Below are positions 42,438 through 50,777 of a stretch of DNA of 64,000 nt, piece after piece. Position 1 is the stretch's first letter; each line of letters starts with the position of its first letter. Below the pieces are notes generated by a model, which did not search any database, was not told the DNA's origin, and saw nothing but the letters and a program-made list of their open reading frames with translations. The DNA comes from Patescibacteria group bacterium. GTDB lineage: Bacteria; Patescibacteria; Paceibacteria; UBA6257; 2-01-FULL-56-20. Position numbers and translations under genes: made by a program. The stretch lies in contig JANLHI010000032.1 in NCBI GenBank assembly GCA_024654525.1, positions 62,001-126,000 on the forward strand. Reading direction: 5' to 3'.

Positions 42438-43655
42438 CTATGTGATTGAAATCCCAATTTTTTTCTTCACTTCGGCAATTTTTTTCCCCGCAACTTTTGC
42501 GGCTTTTTTCGATCCCGCCGTAAGGAATTTTTTAAGCTGATTTGGCTTGGTAATCAACTTCTTTTTCTTTGCACGGAAAGAAGAGAAGTGATTTGTGGTA
42601 AGCGTAATGAGTTTTGATTTGAACTCGGAATATGTTTTTCCGGAAAATTGTTTTTCGACTCTCGAGATAGTTTCGTCAGAAAGCGAAGAGTAGATGCGGA
42701 GAAGGTTTGCCAACGCAGGCTTATTTTCTTCATCAAATTTTACTTCCGATCCTGAATCGGTTACCGCGCGTTTTATTTTTGTTTCAATATCTGAGGGGGA
42801 GTCATCAAGGAAAAGGCATCCGTTGGGTTCCGACTTAGACATTTTGCGCGCAGGATTGCCCAAGCTCATCACACGCGGTACTTCGGTGAGAAGGGGTTTT
42901 GGTTCAATGAATGTTTCACCCCCGCCTTCGCCGAGGCTTCGGCGGGCAGGAAATCTCGCATTAAATTTCCGCACGAGCGTGCGCGTGAGCTCAAGGTGCT
43001 GGAGCTGGTCGTCGCCCACGGGTACGAAGGCAGTGTTATAGAGGATGATGTCCGCGGCCATCAAGACGGGGTAAGTGAAAAGACCCACATTCGTATCTTC
43101 GAGCGCCTTATTTGCGGTTTTTAAGTGTCTTCCTCTAACATCTTTGATTATCGCCCCAATTTTTTGTTTCAAAAGATAGCTAGGACGTATGGGCACCTCC
43201 ATTTTTTTTGCTTCTTCTTCAATCTTAGACATGAACATTTTGTCATTTACTGTTTTTTCAAGAGCGTCTAGCTCATCTTGTATTCTTTTGTCATCCTCTA
43301 ATAAACCGATTTTTTCTTTGAATTGAGTCATGCGATTTAATTCGCCGAATGGAGTGGCGGTTCCCAAAATCCACGCAAGCTCGCTATGCGCGGGAATCGC
43401 TGATTGGAGCGCAACCACAGATTTCTTAGGGTCAATGCCCGCCGCGAGATAATCAGCGGCAAGGTTCAGAATGTTCTCGTGCAATTCCTCCGGCTCTGGA
43501 CTTTCCGTAAGTGCGTGAAGATCTACTATCAAAAAATAACATTGATATCTTCCGGTTTTTTGAAGTAACACCCAGTTTTTCAAAGCACCCAAGTAGTTTC
43601 CTATATGGAGTCTTCCGGTTGGCTGAATTCCCGAGAGAAGTATTGGTTTAGACAT
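42438..43655 (-). CDS. trpS: Tryptophanyl-tRNA synthetase with palindrome-encoded insert
   Basis: 405 residues. HIGH lies in GIQPTGRLHIGNYLGALKNW and KMSKS in NPARKMSKSEPNGCLF. The region LQHLELTRTLVRKFNARF is normally followed directly by the G-E-T-F-x-x-P segment; here about ten extra residues (PARRSLGEGG) come first, encoded by a GC-rich palindrome at 42921-42946. The C-terminus has a Lys/Ala-rich tail of about 30 residues. It charges tRNA-Trp. Confidence 0.95.
   Translation of the reverse strand: MSKPILLSGIQPTGRLHIGNYLGALKNWVLLQKTGRYQCYFLIVDLHALTESPEPEELHENILNLAADYLAAGIDPKKSVVALQSAIPAHSELAWILGTATPFGELNRMTQFKEKIGLLEDDKRIQDELDALEKTVNDKMFMSKIEEEAKKMEVPIRPSYLLKQKIGAIIKDVRGRHLKTANKALEDTNVGLFTYPVLMAADIILYNTAFVPVGDDQLQHLELTRTLVRKFNARFPARRSLGEGGGETFIEPKPLLTEVPRVMSLGNPARKMSKSEPNGCLFLDDSPSDIETKIKRAVTDSGSEVKFDEENKPALANLLRIYSSLSDETISRVEKQFSGKTYSEFKSKLITLTTNHFSSFRAKKKKLITKPNQLKKFLTAGSKKAAKVAGKKIAEVKKKIGISIT
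42921..42946. repeat. Palindromic unit inside trpS
   Basis: Outer arms CCCGCC (42921-42926) and GGCGGG (42941-42946) enclose a second stem (GCCGA/TCGGC). The frame stays open through it, and it encodes residues absent from other TrpRS. Confidence 0.8.
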
Positions 43656-43734
43656 GCGAATAGTTGTGTAAATAATAGGTAATATGGAACAGGGTTCAAT
43701 TTTCTGCTGTTTATTACATACTACCTACTTCGCA

Positions 43735-45804
43735 TTAAATCTCAATCACCACCGGCAGTATCATCGGCCTTCTCCTCGTCTTGTTGTAGAGGAATTGCCC
43801 CAGCTGGTCGCGAATAAGAGTCTTGAGATAGTCCGGTTCGAGCGGTTGGCTCGCGGGAAGGCGAGCGGTGAGTGCCCGGATGCGCTTGCGCATTTCTTCG
43901 AGTAGCTCCTGGTGTTCTTTGAGGAAAATGAAGCCGCGCGAAATAATGTCCGGACTTTTCAAAAGATGTCCGCCTTTGTCGCGGTCAATAGTAACGATAA
44001 CCACTACCATGCCTTCTTGCGCCAATGCCCTGCGGTCGCGCAATACCACTTCTTCAACATCTCCTACTCCAAGTCCGTCCACCATTACATAGGATGCAGG
44101 CACGGTTTCTTTCGTGATGCGGAAAGTCTCTTCATTCATGGCGGCAACCTGACCGTTTTCCATAAGAAAAACGTTTTGGCGCGGGATGCCGATTTCAACC
44201 GCGTTCTGCGCGTTCACGAAGCGCTTGTAGTAATAGCCGTGTACGGGAATGAGGAATTTCGGGTTAAGGAGTTTCATTGCGAGCTGGAGGTCTCCCTTCG
44301 TCGCATGACCCGACGAGTGAATGTCCACTATGTCGGAATGGTAAATGATAGCACCCTGCCGCGCGAGATCGTCTTTGATGGTTTGTACGCTCCGCTCGTT
44401 TCCGGGAATAACCGATGAGGAAAGCATGACGGTGTCCCCGGGTCTGATTGAAACCTGCCGGTGTTCGCCGTTGATGATTTTCATGAGCGAGGCGTTCGAC
44501 TCGCCCTGTGCGCCGGTCGAGAGAATGAGAAGTTTGTTATCGCGATATTTGTGAATTTCTTCGAGGGGAATAATCGCGCCATCTTTTGTCTTGATAAGTC
44601 CGAGGTTTTGCGCAATCTGCACGTTTGACTTCATGGAATATCCCGAGAGCGCCACATGCCGCCCGAGCTTGCCCGCAATTTTTATCACCTCGCCGATACG
44701 CGTAAGGACGGACGCGAACATCGCGACAATGATGCGCCCCTCGGCTTTTTCGAACAGTTCTTCGAGATTTTTTTCGACAATCCGCTCGGAGGGGGCTCGT
44801 TCAATGACATCGGCGCCCGTGCTGTCCGTCATAAACGCGGTAATGCCCATTTTACCCACGCGCTCCAGCTCGTCGAGGTTATACGCAACACCCTTCGCAT
44901 CGTACTCGATTTTAAAATCGCCGAGACTCACCACTTTCCCTGCGGGCGTCGAGAGCACCACACCGACGGATTCGGGAATGGTGTGTTCAACCGTGAAAAA
45001 CTCCGCCTTGAAGTGATTCGAGAGCTGGATAACATCGCGCGGTTTTACGTTAACGAAAACGAGCTTCTGACGGTTCGGGAAATCATCCTGCCGCTTTTCG
45101 ATAATGGCGCGGCTCAAAGACGAAGTATAGATTGGAGGATTGCCGAGCTTATCCATCACGTAGGGCAGGGCACCTATGTGGTCGTAATGCGCATGCGTGA
45201 TAATAATCGCGCGGACATTCTCTTTGTGCGCTTCGAGGTATTCCGTATTGGGAATGATGTAATCCACCCCGGGAGTATTCTCTTCGGGGAACTGAAGTCC
45301 GGCATCAATAACGACTATTTCGTTTTTATATTCGAAAAACATCATATTGCGGCCGATGGTGTCCAATCCTCCGAGAGCCACAAAACGGAGCATGTCGGTG
45401 GTGTCCTCGTGAGGAGTATGCGGAGCGTGGTATGAAGCCTCGTGCGAAACGATGGACTGGCGCACCTGTCCGCCGCTTTGACGAGCGCCTCTACCTGGGC
45501 GGTAAGCGCCTGCCTGCCGATAGGCATGGCCTGCCTGCCGATAGGCGGGATTTGGTGTTGGGTCGGCGGGTAAACTTCTTTTTCCGGGTCGGTGTGAGGG
45601 ACGGGGAGGTGCAATGCGCTGGTGCCCTCCTTCGCTGGTGTGACTTGCGGGAGCGGCCTGCCGACGGGGCTCTGCCCGGCGCGCACCTGCCTGCCGGTAG
45701 GCAGGCCCCGCGTGCCGACCAGATATGCCTTGCCTATCAGCAGGCAGACCCGTGGCAGGACGATCAAACGATTTTTTTTCTGCTGGTTTTTGGTTGTTGA
45801 ACAT
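43735..45804 (-). CDS. rnj: Ribonuclease J with repeat-built N-terminal extension
   Basis: 689 residues; the nuclease core starts at MLRFVALGGLDTIGRN (residue 138). ITHAHYDHIGALPY gives the HxHxDH metal site, SLGDFKIEYD and MTDSTGADVIERAPSE follow, then the beta-CASP part (LALSGYSMKSN-like, SGAQGESNASLMKI-like in form STGAQGESNASLM), HSSGHATKGDLQ and the C-terminal domain. The first 137 residues are Pro/Arg/Gln/Ala-rich and disordered; four palindromic DNA units encode AYRQAG or LPADRQG motifs there. RNase J is a 5'-3' exo/endonuclease for mRNA turnover and rRNA maturation. Confidence 0.95.
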   Translation of the reverse strand: MFNNQKPAEKKSFDRPATGLPADRQGISGRHAGPAYRQAGARRAEPRRQAAPASHTSEGGHQRIAPPRPSHRPGKRSLPADPTPNPAYRQAGHAYRQAGAYRPGRGARQSGGQVRQSIVSHEASYHAPHTPHEDTTDMLRFVALGGLDTIGRNMMFFEYKNEIVVIDAGLQFPEENTPGVDYIIPNTEYLEAHKENVRAIIITHAHYDHIGALPYVMDKLGNPPIYTSSLSRAIIEKRQDDFPNRQKLVFVNVKPRDVIQLSNHFKAEFFTVEHTIPESVGVVLSTPAGKVVSLGDFKIEYDAKGVAYNLDELERVGKMGITAFMTDSTGADVIERAPSERIVEKNLEELFEKAEGRIIVAMFASVLTRIGEVIKIAGKLGRHVALSGYSMKSNVQIAQNLGLIKTKDGAIIPLEEIHKYRDNKLLILSTGAQGESNASLMKIINGEHRQVSIRPGDTVMLSSSVIPGNERSVQTIKDDLARQGAIIYHSDIVDIHSSGHATKGDLQLAMKLLNPKFLIPVHGYYYKRFVNAQNAVEIGIPRQNVFLMENGQVAAMNEETFRITKETVPASYVMVDGLGVGDVEEVVLRDRRALAQEGMVVVIVTIDRDKGGHLLKSPDIISRGFIFLKEHQELLEEMRKRIRALTARLPASQPLEPDYLKTLIRDQLGQFLYNKTRRRPMILPVVIEI
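45509..45549. repeat. Tandem palindromic units in rnj (copies 1 and 2)
   Basis: Two units, CCTGCCTGCCGATAGGCA (45509-45526) and a 20-base relative (45530-45549), three bases apart. On the coding strand both give AYRQAG. Confidence 0.88.
45686..45705. repeat. Palindromic unit in rnj (copy 3)
   Basis: CCTGCCTGCCGGTAGGCAGG, identical to the intergenic copy at 33510-33529. It encodes AYRQAG. Confidence 0.88.
45728..45747. repeat. Palindromic unit in rnj (copy 4, diverged)
   Basis: A variant with CCTTGCCTATCAGCAGGC. It is read in another frame than the other three and encodes LPADRQG. Confidence 0.75.
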
Positions 45805-45855
45805 AACTGAAATGATTAATAATTTTTTACTTCTTACTACTTTTCTATCCTCTTC

Positions 45856-46191
45856 CTAATACAGTTTTCCTCCGATAACGGCATCGATTTTATCGGGAAC
45901 AAGGAGTACACAACTTCCGCTGGCGTCCGGAACGCCGAGCGTCAGTACTTCGGAAGAGAAGGGGCCGATTTTTCGGGGAGGGAAGTTTACCACTCCGAGT
46001 ACTCGTTTTCCTTGCAATTCCTCTTTACTATAGTGGGCGACAAGCTGCGCGCTTGATGTTTTGACGCCCACTTCGGAACCGAAGTCCACAGTGAGTTTGT
46101 ATGCGGGTTTCTTCGCTTCGGGAAAATCTTCGACCTTAATGATCGTTCCCACCCGGATGTCGAGTTTTTGGAAGTCGTCGTATGTGACCAT
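45856..46191 (-). CDS. csaA: CsaA-like tRNA-binding protein
   Basis: 111 residues, one OB-fold tRNA-binding domain of the CsaA type: FQKLDIRVGTIIKVEDFPEA, YKLTVDFGSEVGVKTSSAQL, VLGVVNFPPRKIGPFSSEVL, GVPDASGSCVLLVPD. CsaA is a dimer described both as a tRNA-binding protein and as an export chaperone in Bacillus. It starts 11 bases after the tRNA-Leu gene on the same strand, so the two are probably transcribed together. Confidence 0.9.
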   Translation of the reverse strand: MVTYDDFQKLDIRVGTIIKVEDFPEAKKPAYKLTVDFGSEVGVKTSSAQLVAHYSKEELQGKRVLGVVNFPPRKIGPFSSEVLTLGVPDASGSCVLLVPDKIDAVIGGKLY

Positions 46192-46201
46192 TGTTCTTTA
46201 G

Positions 46202-46285
46202 TGCTGGAGGGGAGAGTTGAACTCCCATGATCTTGCGATCGCTGGCTCCTGAAGCCAGTGCGTCTGCCAGTTCCGCCACCCCAGC
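46202..46285 (-). tRNA. tRNA-Leu (anticodon CAG)
   Basis: 84 bases with a class II long variable arm. The acceptor GCTGGGG pairs with CTCCAGC (one G-T pair), the anticodon stem CTGGC/GCCAG holds the loop TTCAGGA with anticodon CAG, and the T arm carries GTTCAACTC. The CCA end is not encoded (A then CTA), unlike tRNA-Arg. Confidence 0.93.
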
Positions 46286-46653
46286 TTTTAAAGCTTTTTA
46301 TCTTCTGACTTTTATTATGTGTGAGAGATTGTTTTTCGTTCCTCGGGTCTTTATTTCTTACCACGTCATTTCTACGGCTTGAATGTGTTGATGGGATAAA
46401 AAATAGGGGTGAAAATTATTGGCATACTATAATCTGGATATATTTTTCTCCCGCAAAAAAATAGCGGTAGCCAGAAATTTTTTATTGATTGGTAATTATA
46501 ACGGCGTATTACTCACTCGCAACACACACTACTATGCCGGCGAGGCAAGGAATCTTTAGAGGAGTGCGTGCTAATCTGAAAAAAGGAGTAATTACGTAAG
46601 TTAAGGTCAGTATACCCCGCTTCGAGTTTTATGTCAATCTTTTGGTGTTTGGG
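46286..46653. other. Gap of 368 bases with a promoter-like box and a 21-codon frame
   Basis: A TATAAT (46428-46433) with no clear -35 box, AT-rich sequence, and a tiny plus-strand frame at 46534-46599 encoding a basic 21-residue peptide (starts MPARQGIFRGVR) with AGGAG well upstream only. The frame may be chance. No RNA gene was recognised. Confidence 0.3.
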
Positions 46654-48324
46654 CTATTTAAGCACACGCGCAGTCTTTACGTACCAGTCGGAGACATTTT
46701 CAAAGCGCTCTGGAGGGTTTGCTATCGTATTAGTCGTTTCTATCCCTCCTACATTTTTTGCCGTAACCGTAAGATATTTCGGCGAGTAGAGGAATATTGC
46801 AGGGGTATCGTTTGCAATGATGGCGGCTATGGAATCAATGTCTTTGGTGCGATTATCTTCATTAATATTTTCCCTTACCGATTCAATAAGGTTGTCCACC
46901 TTCTTATTGTTATAAAGGCTAATATTTAATCCTGGGTGAAAACGTTGAGATGAATGCCAAAATGGGAAAAGGTCGTCCGAGGGATTGAGTGTGTTGCCAA
47001 AGAGAAGCATGTCATAATTCCGGTCTTTAATTGCCGAAGAGACGATGTCTTCCGGATGTGCAATATCGAGTGTTACTATAACCCCTATTTTTTTCCATGC
47101 ATCTCTGATTAGTTCTGCGGTAGTGATAAGAAACGGTATTTGAGGAACGACGAGTGTGGCTTGTAATGTACTACTTGAACGGCCTTCTATTTTTACGCGG
47201 GCATCGCTGGAACTTGCTATGTGCCAGCCTGCGGCATCAAGGAGATCCCCTAGGTTTTCATTGATTGGCGTTGTTGAAGATGACGAAATTTCGTTGTTTG
47301 TGTCGGGAGAGAAAGTGGTGGTGATGGAAACTTTTTCTTGAGGAGATGCGAACCCGCTCATCGCACGTGTGATAATGTCGTCGCGCGAGACGGCATCTGC
47401 TAAAATTTTCCTCACTTTGGGATCTTTGAGTGCTCCGTTGCGCGCCTGGTTTATAAAAATGGCGTAATAACTTGGCATGGTAAACGCGTGAAGCGCATAG
47501 GGGCGTTTAATATCGTTGATTGTGGATGTTTCAATTCCTGCGATCCCATCTATTTTTCCGGAGTTAAATGCTTTAACAGCATCCGGCATTTGGCGGAAAA
47601 ATTCCATGACAAACGTTGTAATATTCGGCGTTGATCCATCCGGTTTTTTCCATGCATACAGTCGATACGTTTCTATAAACCCATCGGATTGTTGTGTGAA
47701 CGAGTCAAATTTATAAGGCCCCGATCCTATCGGTTTGAGATTATATTCCGCGAGCCTCCAATTTGATACGGGTGTGTCCGCAAAAAGATGCTTCGGAATT
47801 ACATAAAGATTTTTCAGGTTTTCCGAAAAAAATGCGTAAGGGTTGGGGAGATAAATAGTAAACTCAAGCTCACTGACGCGTCGAACGCTAATTCCCTGCC
47901 ATGAAAGCGCGAGAGGGGATCGGCTTTCCGGATCTTGTATTTTTTGAATAGTAAAAATAATATCATCACTTGTGAGTTTTATGCCATTGTGCCACGTGAG
48001 ATTTTCCTTGAGTCTTACGCTCCATGTTCTGTTCTCATCAGATGCTTCTATTTTCTCGGCAAGTGCGGGAATATTCGAAAATATGAGATGTACCAAACTT
48101 CGGTCGGTGTCGGTCGCAGCAAGTACGGGATTGATATATGCAGGTTGTTCTATTACTCCTTCTATATAATCACCTCCGTGTGCGGGAACCGAAGTGGTTG
48201 CGCGATCAAGGGTAATTGCTCCAAGCGTCACGGTGCTTGATACGCAGATGATCGCGGCAAATAGAAGCGCCGCCCGTTCTTTTCGGGAAAAGGAGCTGAA
48301 TAAACGCTTAATGAGTATTATCAT
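46654..48324 (-). CDS. Oligopeptide/dipeptide ABC-type substrate-binding protein (SBP family 5)
   Basis: 556 residues from the ATG at 48324. One N-terminal hydrophobic helix (ALLFAAIICVSSTVTLGAI) without a lipobox Cys anchors it. The body has family 5 features: GGDYIEGVIEQPAYINPVLA, RLKENLTWHNGIKLTSDDIIF (the signature region), IGSGPYKFDSF, and INQARNGALKDPKVRKILAD. It would bind peptides outside the membrane. No permease or ATPase genes are adjacent, so transport partners are elsewhere or absent. It shares a strand with secG upstream. Confidence 0.9.
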   Translation of the reverse strand: MIILIKRLFSSFSRKERAALLFAAIICVSSTVTLGAITLDRATTSVPAHGGDYIEGVIEQPAYINPVLAATDTDRSLVHLIFSNIPALAEKIEASDENRTWSVRLKENLTWHNGIKLTSDDIIFTIQKIQDPESRSPLALSWQGISVRRVSELEFTIYLPNPYAFFSENLKNLYVIPKHLFADTPVSNWRLAEYNLKPIGSGPYKFDSFTQQSDGFIETYRLYAWKKPDGSTPNITTFVMEFFRQMPDAVKAFNSGKIDGIAGIETSTINDIKRPYALHAFTMPSYYAIFINQARNGALKDPKVRKILADAVSRDDIITRAMSGFASPQEKVSITTTFSPDTNNEISSSSTTPINENLGDLLDAAGWHIASSSDARVKIEGRSSSTLQATLVVPQIPFLITTAELIRDAWKKIGVIVTLDIAHPEDIVSSAIKDRNYDMLLFGNTLNPSDDLFPFWHSSQRFHPGLNISLYNNKKVDNLIESVRENINEDNRTKDIDSIAAIIANDTPAIFLYSPKYLTVTAKNVGGIETTNTIANPPERFENVSDWYVKTARVLK

Positions 48325-48356
48325 GGGGGCAGTACAAAATATGCGTAATGAGTACT

Positions 48357-48392
48357 CATCACCTACATACTGCAAGTACTATGTAGGTGATG
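48357..48392. repeat. 13-bp perfect hairpin between secG and the binding protein
   Basis: CATCACCTACATA (48357-48369) pairs exactly with 48380-48392. No T-tract follows on the minus strand, so it is more likely an mRNA-stabilising or processing stem than a terminator. Confidence 0.75.
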
Positions 48393-48410
48393 CACATGCA
48401 TTCCCGATAA

Positions 48411-48614
48411 TTAATGGAAAAGCTGATATATTGCGAGTCCTACAAATACAATAGAGAAAACAATCGTGGCATAGAATGCACTTTTCTGAATACCTCGCCG
48501 TGTTTGATATACGGAACCATCTCCTCCCAAAAGAGCGGAGAAGCCGCTTGAGCGCTCTTGTATAAGAATAAGCCCTATGATTGCGAGAGAAACCAATAAT
48601 TGAAGAATATTCAT
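48411..48614 (-). CDS. secG: Preprotein translocase subunit SecG
   Basis: 67 residues with two hydrophobic helices (LQLLVSLAIIGLILIQ and FYATIVFSIVFVGLAIYQL) joined by the Gly/Ser-rich loop GFSALLGGDGSVYQTRRG, where SecG usually has G-x-F-G...RRG. It assists SecYE. Its start overlaps the upstream membrane-protein gene by four bases. Confidence 0.9.
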   Translation of the reverse strand: MNILQLLVSLAIIGLILIQERSSGFSALLGGDGSVYQTRRGIQKSAFYATIVFSIVFVGLAIYQLFH

Positions 48615-48961
48615 TTTAATCCTATGCTTGTGACCGTATTAATAACGCCTATGAGTAATGTAGCATACACGAGGGAAGGAACGGATTCAATCGTAAGGTT
48701 TTTGGAAAGCATGTCAAGGAGCGTGAGGATAATTGTGTTTACCACTATGAAGCCAATGCCAAGTGTAATAACAATTATGGGTCCAAATAAGAGGTTTAAT
48801 ATCGGGCGTATCAGTATGTTGAGGAGCGTCAATATTGCTGCAATTTCAACAAGAGAAGTGAAATCTCCCGTAAGGAAAAATCCGTGAATATATGTTGATG
48901 CGGCGAGTATTGCCACAATATTCACGATGATATGGGCTACACCGCGTGATATCCAGCGCAT
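48611..48961 (-). CDS. Small membrane protein, phage-holin-family-4-like
   Basis: 116 residues with four hydrophobic segments (HIIVNIVAILAASTYI, SLVEIAAILTLLNILI, IIVITLGIGFIVVNTIILTL, YATLLIGVINTVTSI). The P-I-L-N-L-L...G-F-I-V-N pattern matches the four-helix family often labelled phage holin 4_2, which is common in bacteria without any phage. Function unknown. Coupled to secG by an ATGA overlap. Confidence 0.8.
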   Translation of the reverse strand: MRWISRGVAHIIVNIVAILAASTYIHGFFLTGDFTSLVEIAAILTLLNILIRPILNLLFGPIIVITLGIGFIVVNTIILTLLDMLSKNLTIESVPSLVYATLLIGVINTVTSIGLK

Positions 48962-49051
48962 TGAAGAAATTAACTAATAATGCATAACCGATAATCTATT
49001 ACTTACTATTATGGCACGATTTTTTTTATATTGTTTAACACGAATTTTGGA

Positions 49052-50581
49052 TTAGATAATTCCTTCTAGCAGACTTCTTCCTGTCATTTCCTCGGGTTGG
49101 GGAAGGCCGAAAAGCTCGAGTATGGTTGGTGCAACATCGGCAAGAGAACCCATGGTTTCCGTTCCCAGTTTTTGCCAGTTGGCGAATTTTTTTCCTCTAA
49201 ACCGAGATGCGACAAGGTGAAAAGGGACTGGGTTTGGGTCGTGTTGAGATTCCATGAGTCCCGTGGTGGGGTTAAGTACTTGCTCTATGTTACCGTGATC
49301 TCCGGTGATGATGAGAATATGATTTTCTTTGAGTGAGTGTATGATGCGGGCTATTTCCGCGTCTACTACGTGTACTGCGGCGATCGACGCATCGTAGTTT
49401 GCGGTGTGTGCCATAGTGTCGGGGTTTGCATAGTTTGCAAGGATAAAATCGAATGAATCATCACTTAATGCCTCAATAATTCTGTCGGTGATTGCTGTCG
49501 CTTGCATTTCCGGGTGTTCTTCCGGTTTTGATGTCGAGAGGGAGGGCACGACTACGCGATATTCTCCTTTAAATGGAGATTCTTCGTATCCGTTGAAAAA
49601 ATAGGTGACATGAGCGTATTTATAGGTTTCGGCGATGCGAAGTTGATTTTTTCCGTGAGCGGATAGTATTTCTCCCAAGGACTTTTTTACTGTATCGGGC
49701 ATAAATGCGACAGGCGCGGGTATACCTTTTTCGTAGTGGGTCATGGTAACGCCGAAAAGATTTTTAATTTGTTTTCTTGGGAATGCGGAAAAGTCGGGTT
49801 TGAGAAAGGCCTCGGCGATTTGTCGCACCGAATCTTCGCGGAAATTCCAAAATATGATTGCGTCATTGTCACAGATAGCGCTGTCTTCTTTGAGTCGGAT
49901 AGGGACAAGATATTCTTCTGTGAGACCTTTGTCATAGAGAGAATGAATTATGGGAAGAGGGTCTTGTACGAGGGGGTTGGCGGTGTTGGTCATAAGGTCA
50001 TATGCCGCTTTGGTGAGTTGCCAGTTTTTATTGCGGTCCATAGCATAATAACGACCTGTAAGAGTTGCAATGGCAGATCGTGGCAGTTCGGCAAACATTT
50101 TTTCGAGTGTTTTTGGAGGACTGTCCTTTCCGTCTGCCCAAAGATGAAGTTTTACATTGGATATCCCTTCCTTTTCTGCGAGTGCGAGAAGTGCGCGTAT
50201 ATGATCAAAAGAAGCGTGCACGCTCGCTTTTGTGAGAAGTCCGGCAAGATGAAGAGCGGAGTTGTGCGTGCGGGCATGCGCACAGGCTTGTTTCAGTGCG
50301 GTATTATCGAAGAAGCTTTTATCTTGGATAGCCATAGTAATTTTAGGGAGATATTGATACAGGATTTTTCCCGCGCCAAGAGTGAGGTGTCCCACTTCGC
50401 TGTTTCCTACTTCTCCCCACGGGAGACCCACTCCAATGCCTGATGCTTGAAGGCTGGTTATGGGAAATTCTCGGGAAATAGCCTCTATCGTTTTTGGTTG
50501 GGCGATGTAAATAGGGTTTGATTCGTCATTTCTTCCAATACCCCATCCGTCAAGAATTACGAAGATAATTGTAGTCTTCAT
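49052..50581 (-). CDS. gpmI: 2,3-bisphosphoglycerate-independent phosphoglycerate mutase
   Basis: 509 residues from the ATG at 50581, normal length. FVILDGWGIG holds the first metal-binding Asp, GEVGNSEVGHLTLGAG the catalytic serine, HLWADGKDSPP and TGRYYAMDRNKNW the substrate-binding residues, and NYANPDTMAHT and ITGDHGNIEQ the second metal site. It interconverts 3- and 2-phosphoglycerate in glycolysis. Confidence 0.97.
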   Translation of the reverse strand: MKTTIIFVILDGWGIGRNDESNPIYIAQPKTIEAISREFPITSLQASGIGVGLPWGEVGNSEVGHLTLGAGKILYQYLPKITMAIQDKSFFDNTALKQACAHARTHNSALHLAGLLTKASVHASFDHIRALLALAEKEGISNVKLHLWADGKDSPPKTLEKMFAELPRSAIATLTGRYYAMDRNKNWQLTKAAYDLMTNTANPLVQDPLPIIHSLYDKGLTEEYLVPIRLKEDSAICDNDAIIFWNFREDSVRQIAEAFLKPDFSAFPRKQIKNLFGVTMTHYEKGIPAPVAFMPDTVKKSLGEILSAHGKNQLRIAETYKYAHVTYFFNGYEESPFKGEYRVVVPSLSTSKPEEHPEMQATAITDRIIEALSDDSFDFILANYANPDTMAHTANYDASIAAVHVVDAEIARIIHSLKENHILIITGDHGNIEQVLNPTTGLMESQHDPNPVPFHLVASRFRGKKFANWQKLGTETMGSLADVAPTILELFGLPQPEEMTGRSLLEGII

Positions 50582-50777
50582 TTTGCTAATCATCCCATAA
50601 GAATCTGTCTCTTCCAAGGGATTATTCTGATGGGATCGGAATACTCTGAAAAGTGACGGAAAACCTTGACGTAAAAGGGCATTCAGGGGATACTGTATTT
50701 GTTCAGGGTGTTTAAAGAGTCATAGAGTATTATTTTTTCTTACTACGCATAATGCGTATACAAGGAAGTCAATTTTT

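Noticed and set aside
44656..45435. Plus-strand frame (259 codons) opposite rnj
   Set aside because: Antisense to the RNase J core with its HxHxDH and beta-CASP motifs; a shadow of biased codons.
48611..48961. Holin-like gene as evidence of a prophage
   Set aside because: The four-helix family is widespread in bacteria without phage, and the neighbours are secG and gpmI.
49736..50443. Plus-strand frame (235 codons) opposite gpmI
   Set aside because: The mutase on the other strand is full length with all metal-binding motifs.
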